Assembly: GCA_963693365.1 (NCBI GenBank)
Contig: CAVNZM010000001.1
Span: forward strand, 2,728,001-2,792,000
Source: Amoebidium appalachense
Taxonomy: Eukaryota > Ichthyosporea
DNA length: 64,000 nt
Direction: 5' to 3'
Made by a program: the position numbers and the translations under genes. Of this stretch, positions 31,649-64,000 are shown in pieces; positions within the stretch are counted from its first letter, which is position 1, and each line of letters starts with the position of its first letter. The notes under the pieces were generated by a model, which saw nothing but the letters and a program-made list of their open reading frames with translations, was not told where the DNA came from and ran no database searches.

Positions 31649-32105
31649 GATATATATGTTAGGTGTATAATATGTGACTCTTATTGGCTTTACCGTGTTA
31701 TGTAGTTGTTCTGTTCGTGAACGTTAAATATGATAAGTATGGTGCGAGGTGGGCTAGTCATTGGTTGGTGTCACTGTGTGGATCTCGGATTCGATTCATT
31801 TTTCCACATCGCATTTCCTGAATATTGTCTTGCTTTGGATTTTGATTCACTTGCAAGAAAAATGTTATGGTGGCAGATTGTTTTTTAATTTGCTTGTTAT
31901 CATAGATGTTGCCGACGATACAGTTGTATATGTCTTATTTTCAGGATCTGCCTTCTGGAGAGTGTTCCCCATTGAAACGGAAACCCGGCTTGGTTTCGGT
32001 TTGTTGCGTGTTTTTTTTTTTTTTTGTAGATTTATATGGCATTGTTTGAAGAAAAAAAAGTGCACCTTAGAGGTGTGAGGGTGTGTAAGTAAGTGGGGCG
32101 TGAAT

Positions 32106-32140
<35 letters not shown>

Positions 32141-32365
32141 GCAAATGTTGTGTGCAAGCTACTTTTTGTTTACAATCATAATGGTACCCGCTCCACCCCA
32201 TTGTTAATGGGTGCTTTGTATATTAGTTCCGAGTGGGGATGATAACTACGAGTAGTGATGTCTGGTGATAGTTCTTGGGATATATTTTATGTTGCAGTGG
32301 GCTAGGCCACAGATTGCACTGAAGTAAGAAGTATGATGAACACGCACATGAGTTTATATATTAGA
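31649..32365 (+). other. 3' UTR of the Eps15-like gene
   Basis: About 720 bases between the stop and AATAAA 32366-32371, containing a T run and a G run of about 30 bases (32109-32139). No coding sequence seen. Confidence 0.5.
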
Positions 32366-32371
32366 AATAAA
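32366..32371 (+). terminator. Poly(A) signal of the Eps15-like gene
   Basis: AATAAA in AT-rich sequence about 720 bases after the stop. Confidence 0.45.
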
Positions 32372-32462
32372 CAAGGTGGAAATGTTACATAATATGCCCA
32401 TGCGTGAGGCTGTTACACCACTTGCATGTAACCTATGTGCGAAGGAGAACACATACATACCC

Positions 32463-32496
<34 letters not shown>

Positions 32497-32708
32497 ATGT
32501 GTTGGTGCACGCGCGCCGTGCAGGTCAGTGTGAGCCTGTAACTGTGCGCGACAGTGTTAACGTTTTCAACACATCGTGTTTTCCATTTTCCAGATCGTAG
32601 GCCAACCTGCAGGCATCGTGCATGTGGCGGGGCAACACCAGCGTATCACGGGACATGTAACCATGTTAAATTCACAATTGCAATGCAAAATACCCTTTTT
32701 TTTTTTTT

Positions 32709-32758
<50 letters not shown>

Positions 32759-32823
32759 ATGTGTAATGATGGTGGCCCACGGTTGGGTGGTGTGGTGTGA
32801 AGTGGTTGTGGTGTGGTGGTGGT

Positions 32824-32895
<72 letters not shown>

Positions 32896-33676
32896 GAGAG
32901 GGGGGGGAGGGGGAGGGGGGAGAAGCGCCGGGGGGGAAGGGGGGGGGGGGGGGGGGGGGAGGGATTATGGACACTATGTACAGATCTCGGACACACAAAT
33001 TTAGGGGGGTTGGGGGTTGGGGGAGGGGGGGAAAGGGAAGGAGGTTTCGATTGTGGTGTACATTCAGTTTGACAGCAAGGCGTGACTCTAAGCTTGGCAA
33101 TCATATTTACCCGTCACAGGCGGCCGCGGAACCATGTCTTTCCATCAGAGCCTTGCAATTGTGTCAACTTTTTCCACTAGGTTCGCTTTTCTAGGCATCT
33201 AGGCACGTTGATCATGAGGACTCCATGAAATTTTCGGTCTCTCTCTCCCTCGCTCTTTCCCCCCCGTGCCTGGACACAAAAACACCTTTGTGCATCACTT
33301 GCGCTATTATGCAAACCCTTCTCACGCCTTTTCCCCTGTGGGCGGCCACGGAGACACTGTGTGCAAGCAAGCCGGCTGTACGATTGATGCCAACCACAGT
33401 GTAGCTGCTATGTGCAAGGATCACTGGCTACCACATGTACGGTTATTACCGTTTATTCTTTCTTCTGACCCAGATGTCAAATAATTGGAGACTGGCGTAT
33501 ATGTACATGGGGTTTACTTATTCGAGGCAAAGAGAGACCAGTCTCAGGTATGGGGGGGGTTTGCTCGGAATATCCCCTCAGCAGTATATCATGATCACGT
33601 ACATAGATGTCGGGTGATGATTATATATCAGGGTTTACTTTCTCTACGAGACACCATAAAGACTAAGAGAAATCAA
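32372..33676. other. Intergenic spacer with GT, G and T runs
   Basis: Contains (GT)n at 32465-32493 and 32716-32756, a 56-base G run (32839-32894), more G runs to 33020, and moderately complex sequence from 33050. No gene recognised. Confidence 0.55.
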
Positions 33677-33763
33677 TTAGTTGGGGCTCCCCGCTTTTTT
33701 TTTTTTTTTTTTTTTTTTTTTTTGTTTTTTTCGGGCTCCCCTGGGACACTCGGTATCAGCTGG

Positions 33764-33795
<32 letters not shown>

Positions 33796-34483
33796 AATAG
33801 AATTTTGTAATGATGTGTTTCTCAAGCCAATCAATACATCTAATAAACAGGCCGTAGTTACGCGTGTTTAGTATAAAATCAGGGATGTTGTAATTTTCAG
33901 GTAGGCTATCTTTCTGGGTGTCTGTTGTGAATGTGACGTGTGTGTGTTGCGGTATGATGTGGTCTATCAAACTACATTTGGCGATACATGACCGTTTAAA
34001 CTGGTGTGTGTTTGTGTTGTGTGGGCATGCAAACGATGCCACCTTATACTTAATAGATCTCCACTGTATAGCACGTGTACAGTAAAAGCGTGGTACGTGA
34101 TCAATAATACCATCAGCTAGAGAAAGACCAATTCTACAGGAAGGTAATGTGTATTTAGGTGTTACACATTTGCGAGTGCCATATTTGGCAATATGGTTAA
34201 GGCGGTCATTATATGTAAAACGAGACATAAGGCTTAGTTTTTCAAGGTGTATGCTTTCATCGGGTCTGGTGTCGTGTGGTATCTTTTTCCATTTGTTATA
34301 TTGCGTGATTATCTTGTGATTGTGTACATGTCTAATAAGTAAGTGGCAGTCCAAAGTCACACGCACACTTTTGCGGGGTTTATTTGTATTTGTGCCCGGG
34401 GGAGAAGGAGAGAGGGAGGGAAGGAAAGAGGGGAGAGGTGAGGAGGGGACAGGTCGGATAGAGAAGAGAGGGTGGGAGGGCAA
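33677..34483 (-). CDS. Unknown long open reading frame downstream of the transporter
   Basis: A frame of about 200 codons (roughly 34390 down to 33780) reads without stops in sequence much poorer in GC than its surroundings. It encodes complex, non-repetitive protein rich in His, Ile, Lys and Tyr (for example SRFTYNDRLNHIAKYG and IDHIIPQHTHVTFTTD). Both ends run into low complexity: Pro/Ser-rich at the N-terminal side, Thr-His then poly-Lys at the C-terminal side. No domain was recognised and the true start is unclear. It lies just beyond the transporter's AATAAA on the same strand. It could be a decayed mobile-element protein or a lineage-specific gene. Confidence 0.35.
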
Positions 34484-34509
34484 ATACTTTTTTAAGCGGC
34501 TTATGTGCT

Positions 34510-34515
34510 TTTATT
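34510..34515 (-). terminator. Poly(A) signal of the transporter gene
   Basis: AATAAA on the minus strand about 330 bases after the transporter stop codon. Confidence 0.5.
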
Positions 34516-34842
34516 GAAGCACTCAAATGTGTACACGTGTTAGATATAACATGTCCGAGATGTAATCGGCGATCACAAGGCTCTATTGATCGACGTACAA
34601 CTATGTTCATGTCCAGGAGAATGTTAAGGTGCACTCCATACATACAGGAGAATTCTAAGGAACGCTCCATACATATATGCCCGTAACAAGATTTACATAC
34701 GCAAATACCATCATACCTGCATTTAAATACGAAAACTCACTCAAGCATACCCCGTTTTGCCTATCAAAGGCTCGTAAACAAGCACATTCCATACGCATAA
34801 TTCGAGTGCTGTTTTCAAGAGATACAAATTTTTTGCTGGGTA

Positions 34843-44496
<9,654 letters not shown>

Positions 44497-45556
44497 GCCG
44501 TGTTTATCCTGAACCCTTCTCAGATGTGTCAACCTTTGCTGTCCATGCACATGTCCAATACATCACTTACAGTCCGCGACGATGCGTGTGCGTGTTTGCT
44601 ATGTCCGACACAGGGAGCTCTATACCACATAGGACACTGCCACTCTAGTCAAGTAAGAAACACAAAAACCCGCTCGATATCGGCCATGCTTGTAAATAGG
44701 GATGACATACAGCATTGCAGGTGGAAGGCTCTGTGTGTACAGTCAACGGTCAACAGAGTGCAACATAGAGGTCATCTATGTAACAGGTTACAGGTTTTCG
44801 AACCCTGGCATGGTATCCAGATCGTATGATACCGTATCCCACCTTTATCCAATCAAACCGCGACAAAAATAGTTCTGTACATACCGGCAAGATGAATGGA
44901 TGATTCACACATACTTTGCTGGGCTGAGCCTGTGGCCCAGCCTCTTATATTAGAAACAACCTCTACGAGTATCTGCCTTGCCGTCGTGCAAAGCATCTGC
45001 AGCTTCTGCCCAATGAATGTCTCTCATCTTCTGCGTTTAGAAAAGAGAAATATTGCCCTGGCGTGGACGGGGCGATATGCAGAAGCCGGATCTAAGGGGG
45101 TGGTGCTATAAATCCAATTAAAGTTAAGCTAATTCTACTGTTTTAGGCAAGTCATTAAATCTGGCCTAGATCTAACCAATCAACAACAAGCTCAACCTTC
45201 GCAGAGTCTTCAAAACACAGACAAAAAACAGCACCACTGTCCATCGTGCCCACTCGGAACTTTGCATGGTGCTTGAAGGGTGTATAACAACAGTGAATTA
45301 CATTACTGACACTACTGTGCCACATAATAGAACGTGGACATGTATATTTGGCCGTGCTAATTGTACGTGTGCTGGCAGCAGAAGTGAATAGCTCGAGCTA
45401 GACAAGCCCCCCCCGGCCGCAGTCGACGCCATGAACCAATTGCAAACAGCTTCTTATATTAGTTAGCGGCCCACACCCAACTCTCCGAGTATTAAAACAG
45501 TATTGGTGTATAAGGAATTCTACGAAATCCACACATTATTAATTATAAAACACAAA
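44497..45556. other. Divergent intergenic region
   Basis: Complex, repeat-poor sequence between the head-to-head transporter and 187-residue genes; presumed shared promoter region. CCAAT occurs near 45435. No other gene recognised. Confidence 0.5.
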
Positions 45557-46120
45557 ATGTCGAGGCCATGTGCGGCATTATTATTAGGTGCGAGGGTTCA
45601 AGCGATTATAAGCCGCGGAGGAGCGTACAGTTACAGGCTTGGAGCATTGGCGTTGGCAGCAGCACGTGATGCAAACCACATCCTGCCCCTGGCTAGCCGT
45701 GCCCTCCACTATAGCGACCCACAAGCAGCAAGCTCGCTAAAACCATTAAATAGTGTTGGAAAAGTTCCTATTACGTATGCACCAGGGCCACCGCAAAAAC
45801 ATGCCTGCAATTATAATCGGCCTTTACCACATATGAAAAACCAGAGTAGCTTGAAGGTGAGCGCAAGGGGTGCCCATCATCAAACGGCGGAGTCAACTCT
45901 TCTGTGGACACGGCCAACTGGCCCTGAGCAGGCTGAATATTCACACGGCCAGGAACGTCGTTATGAGATTTTCGATGGGACGGACACTGACCATCGCAGT
46001 ACTCATGTGGACTGGATGGCCGTCAAGATAAACCGTGCACAGCGTATTCGGATGATGGAGCTGGCAATCAGACAGACAGGCGTCTTTATTCCGCCAACTG
46101 TCAACGTCGGCCCACATTAA
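45557..46120 (+). CDS. Conserved-looking unknown protein with mitochondrial-type presequence
   Basis: Intronless, 187 residues, ATG 45557-45559 (AAAATG context), TAA 46118-46120, AATAAA at 46576. An upstream ATG at 45431 is in frame but stops after 11 codons, supporting the chosen start. The N-terminus (MSRPCAALLLGARVQAIISR, then Gly/Ala/Leu with no acidic residue until about position 37) looks like a mitochondrial targeting peptide. The mature part is Arg/His-rich, with YEIFDGTDTDHRSTHVDWMA and a C-terminal helix-like RAQRIRMMELAIRQTG. No transmembrane segment and no low-complexity tract. Family not recognised; a mitochondrial ribosomal or respiratory-complex accessory protein is one possibility, on localisation only. 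Being repeat-free in this window supports a real gene. Confidence 0.65.
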   Translation: MSRPCAALLLGARVQAIISRGGAYSYRLGALALAAARDANHILPLASRALHYSDPQAASSLKPLNSVGKVPITYAPGPPQKHACNYNRPLPHMKNQSSLKVSARGAHHQTAESTLLWTRPTGPEQAEYSHGQERRYEIFDGTDTDHRSTHVDWMAVKINRAQRIRMMELAIRQTGVFIPPTVNVGPH

Positions 46121-46846
46121 CGTTTCGGCCCCGCTTGCTAAGTTGTTTTCACTGGTCCTGAGGACCCTAACCGGGAAAAAAACTCTGGACTGGCTGATAC
46201 CTACTTAACACTTAGTCTAGCACTCCCAGCCCCCACCTTCCAGATCATGCAGCTTTATCAAACTGCCCTCCCACCCCCATTCTATCAGTGACAACTTGTT
46301 TACCTTGCAATTGCTTCAATTGGGATATCACAATCGAAAGTAAAGCCCTTGCGTATAATGTCGACGTCGCCAAGACTACCTCATGCAAAATGTATACGTA
46401 GTTCAATGCCCGTTACCTACATAGCCTTGCAAACTCATGGCAAAGAACGGTTGGTCATGGTAGCTACTGTACATGTATATACACGCATGACACCCTCAAC
46501 TGGCTGGCACAGTACTGACCGAGATCGATGCTCTGGATCTGAGAGCACACATCGAGCTCAATCCGATCATCATTGAATAAAAAGAATAATCTCCAGCTGT
46601 TACACACTACTTATAAATTAGTTCGAAGAACGGTTACCAGAAGCTTGACAATGTTCTACAATGATGCCGTGCTGTGCAACTCAGCACGTCATCAGGAATG
46701 GTGACCAAAAAAAAAAAAAGGGAAGAAGAAGAAGACGAAGTGCTGGGCGGGGAGGGTGGGAAGGGGGATGAGGGGGGAAGGGGGGGAGGGGGAGGGGGAG
46801 GGAAGGGATCGGGAAAAAAAAAAAATTAACAACCCATGGCATGGGG

Positions 46847-46924
<78 letters not shown>

Positions 46925-49689
46925 AAAAAAAAAAAAAAATCTTGTCTGTGTTTTGTGTCTGATCTGGTACCAGGTCCCTTACCAGCGTGTCTGCGACCCA
47001 TGCGTATATGTTCACTTTGCTCCGCATCCTCCTGCAGTGTTGCAAACAAACACCGCACACCTGCGCTTGTCACAGTGGGTGCCGCTGGGCACAGGTGACG
47101 AAGTTGTGCCCAATGTGCACATCTGTGTGACTTGTGAGCGCGCGCGCGCGTGTGTATTTGTGTGTGTGCGCGCGCATGCGCACGCGTGCATGCATGTACA
47201 TGCGCGCGTGGCTGTGCACAGCTGTGAGTTTGTGTATGGTTGTACACACACACTTGCAGTAATCTACGTGCGCCTACGGTACGGTACGTGATAATAACAT
47301 CTAAAAAAGTAGGAATATTGGACACTTGCAGTGTGAAACACGTTAAGGGAAGGACTTGCAGTGGAAAAGATGTTAAAGGGAGGTCGTGTTATCAAGGTTC
47401 ATACAAATGGCAAACTCGTAAAATAGTACGTGGAACTATTCAATCCCTCCCCCGCCTTTTTTTTTTCCGTTTCGCGTCACACAGGCTACAACCTCAGGTC
47501 ACTTTGGTCTATCACTATGATTTTCTATACACCAGGATGTATACCGAACGAGTGTGCAACAATAGTTGATAGGCACTGGGGGGGGGGGGGGGGAGGGGGA
47601 GTATAGCCGTAGGCAGTGTACACCCGCACCTGACATTTTTCGGGTAAGAGAGGATCAGGAATGAACGGCCCAAGGGGGCCCGGGGAGTCCGGGGGAGAGG
47701 GGGGAGGTAGGGCCCCGGGAGGGGGTTGTGGGGAGAGAGGGAGGGGGGGGGGGGGGGGGGGGGGGGGGGAAGGGGAAGGGAAGGATGGGGATGTAGGGAC
47801 GGGGGGTCCGTTTACCAGCCCGAGGGCCGAAATACATAATTCCGTGAGTGCGTGTAGTTAGCTTTTAGCCAAAAAAAAGGGGCAAAGGGAAAGAGGTGCT
47901 TGTGATGATTCGTGCTGAGTGTTGTCGTTCAAGTTAACGATTGTCGTTGTGTTGCCATTGATAACTTGTTTGATTCACGCAAGTGTTACAAATGTTGTTA
48001 CAAATGTTGTGCAGTGTTCTTTCTAAGAAGTGATTGTGAGGTGTTGGAATCAATGCTGGCGGTCACGATGGGGAGATGGTAACGAGCATCCCCTAGCCTT
48101 GTACTCCCAACAATAACAAGCTTTCAAGTTTGGCCGTCACTATCACCACCACCACCACCAACAACAATGAAATTTCTACAACCCCTGGTCATACACACAC
48201 ACACACAAACATACACACACACACACAAACCGAAACGCACACACTAACTCCCCGAAAACCACACACACACACAGACACAGACACACACACACATACACAT
48301 GATCACCAACACCTACCCACCCACACTGTCACATACACACCCGCACGTCGGCACATCAACTCCGCTAAACCCACGGTTACTCTTAGACAAAGTAGAACAC
48401 CCTGTAACTGTGACGGTGACCCAATCTGATCAAAAGCTCTGTCACTTTGTCATCTATGACTCTATTTGCAAGTCTGAAACACAGTGACATAGGTGAATAG
48501 GGAGCCCAGCGTGTTCGTAATGCTGAAACAGTAAGTACATCTTGCTTGATATATCAGGTATATGAATATGCACAACTGCTTCTTTCCACCTGCAGCCACC
48601 AGCCCCTGGCCACACCACCGTTAAGATCTTGTATGCTTCTTGTACCACAGGCACCCAGAAGCAACTCTTTAACAGCCTTGGCTCGAATATGGCTGCGTTT
48701 CTATGGTAGCCACGGGAAGAGGGTGAAAAAAGAATAACAAAGCGGTTGAAAAAAAGAGGCACAAACATCTGGGTGTCCCAGCACTGAGGAAACAGGCGGT
48801 GGGGATGGAGGGAGGGGGAGAGGGAGAAGGAAGGGGAGAGAGAGAGAGGGGGGGAGAGAGGGAGGCGAAGGGGGAGGGCAAGGGCAAGGGGAAGGGGGAG
48901 CAGGAGGGGGGAGGGGGACTCGAGGGAGAGAGAGGGAGGTAGGGAGGGAGGGAGAAATGACCAAGAATGAGCAACGTGGAAGAGGGAAGGGTGGAGGGGG
49001 GGGGGGAGGGGGGAGCACGCGGGATATCGTGTACGTGTGTGTGAGCGTCACGGTGCGTGTCTTAGCTCTGTGTGTGTGCCAGCACCAGAAAGAAGCCTTG
49101 CCAAGCGAAAGACAGACAACTGAAAGTGGGACCTGTGCGGTCAACAGGTGTTACGTAATGAACCGGCCCGAACAAGCCTCAGATTGCCCCAGGCTTGTAG
49201 GCAGGGAAATTTGGCGCCCTTTTTTTCGCCGCAGGCTAGCGGCCGAAATGCCAATGTCGGTGCCCCGGCAAAATGCACAGGCCCTTGCTCTAATATAGCT
49301 TCGCACGCACTTGAAAGTTTTGGCCAGCCTAGGGAAGCACGGTACCGTGACGCAAGTACGTGCGAGAATACGGGGAGAAACAAAGAGAAGTCTACGCGGA
49401 CGTGCGTGCATAGCCCTGCCGTTTTTGACAAGCAGGCTGTAGTGGATTAAGTAGAAGGGGGACTGCAAGTCTTTAGTAGTCGGGGAGTCAAGAGTTGAGG
49501 TTTGTAGAGAACACAAGTAGCTGGTGCCAGAGGCTTTAGGCCAACACAAGACACAATCTCGAACCGTAAAACAATTTTTTGCAGTTCGAAGGGGCTGTTA
49601 TAACTTTAACGGGAGTCACCAAAGGAACATAGGGATTGGTCCATTTCACATGGAGTCATGGGTTGGAGCTCAGGCTAGTTTATGCCAAC
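46121..49689. other. Intergenic region upstream of INO80
   Basis: After the poly(A) signal (46576-46581) lies a 65-base C run followed by A25 (46850-46939), GC-rich TG/CG repeats (47130-47200), a G run (47578-47769), CA-rich DNA (48195-48330) and purine-rich DNA (48780-49015). From 49020 the sequence is complex and presumably holds the INO80 promoter. No exon could be recognised on either strand. Confidence 0.5.
46576..46581 (+). terminator. Poly(A) signal of the 187-residue gene
   Basis: AATAAA about 455 bases after the TAA stop. Confidence 0.5.
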
Positions 49690-63535
<13,846 letters not shown>

Positions 63536-64000
63536 GTATGTGCTCTCCCCCCTCGCCCCTTTTCTCCCTTCCTCCCCTTACGGTCTCCCTGCCTGCCTCC
63601 CTCCCCCTTTCTCCCTTCTTCACACACTTTTTTCGCTTCTTTGCACCCTCCTGACCTTCCTCCCTGCTTCCCTTTCTCCTTACCCCCCTCCCCCTCCCCC
63701 CCCCCCCCCCCTCCCCCCCCCCCCCCTTCCCCCCCCCCACACACACATACACACAGTACACCCTACCTCCCTTGCTCTCTGCCTCACCTTCTCCCTCCGA
63801 TGCCACCCATGCGCTCATGCTCCCTGTCCGTCTCTCCCTGTGACCTTCGGCATCTGGGCTAGTGTGGTGGATGGTTGCTTTGGGGCCGGGGAATTGGCCC
63901 AAACAGCGAGGAAGTGTGAATGTAAGGCCAAGGTATTGTTGGAATGCGGATAAGTTGTTGCACTTGAGGGGAATAAGAAAGGTATATGTGGGAAACAACG

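Noticed and set aside
46950-47300. Possible exon after the C65/A25 run (CDPCVYVHF-like translation)
   Set aside because: Bounded by a CAG and GT by chance, but no family similarity and no partner exon in phase.
48454-48768. Minus-strand 104-codon frame upstream of INO80
   Set aside because: Ordinary composition, but no start context, family match or neighbouring exon in phase.

Overview
The window is nuclear DNA of a eukaryote. Nearly every gene is cut into many small exons with GT...AG junctions and matching codon phase. The introns are full of very long C or G homopolymers (up to about 65 bases) and (CA/GT)n tracts. An INO80 remodeller, an Eps15-like endocytic scaffold, 7TM receptors (one fused to an RGS domain), a BT1-family folate/biopterin transporter and a TGA-encoded selenoprotein W together suggest a free-living protist or alga. 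The lineage cannot be fixed from this sequence alone. Most long open frames here (poly-Pro, Thr-His, Cys-Val) are microsatellite translations and are not genes.

Layout: (1) 687-1096 (+), last exon of a 7TM receptor. (2) 3642-10574 (+), a 7TM-RGS receptor in 6-7 exons whose RGS domain is interrupted by about 300 residues. (3) 12878-13403 (+), a two-exon selenoprotein W with in-frame TGA in Cys-Gly-Ser-Sec. (4) 14754-16593 (+), a three-exon pirin with an apparent one-base frameshift. (5) 17430-31648 (+), an 18-exon Eps15-like protein: three EH domains, coiled coil, DPF and C-terminal UIM. One intron carries a PIF/Harbinger (Tourist-like) MITE. (6) 34843-44496 (-), a folate/biopterin transporter of at least 12 exons. 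(7) 45557-46120 (+), an intronless unknown protein with a presequence-like N-terminus. (8) 49690 to beyond the right edge (+), the first 20 exons of INO80, ending just after the Walker A motif.

The genes do not form an operon or pathway. They are housekeeping and signalling genes, mostly on the + strand. What unites the window is intron structure. A family of repeats, full length about 195 bp, ends in a poly-C tail. Its clear copies all lie in host introns in the sense orientation of the host gene. Many introns also have a C run, G run or GT run within about 30 bases of the 5' splice site. This repeat/homopolymer system is the most novel-looking feature seen.
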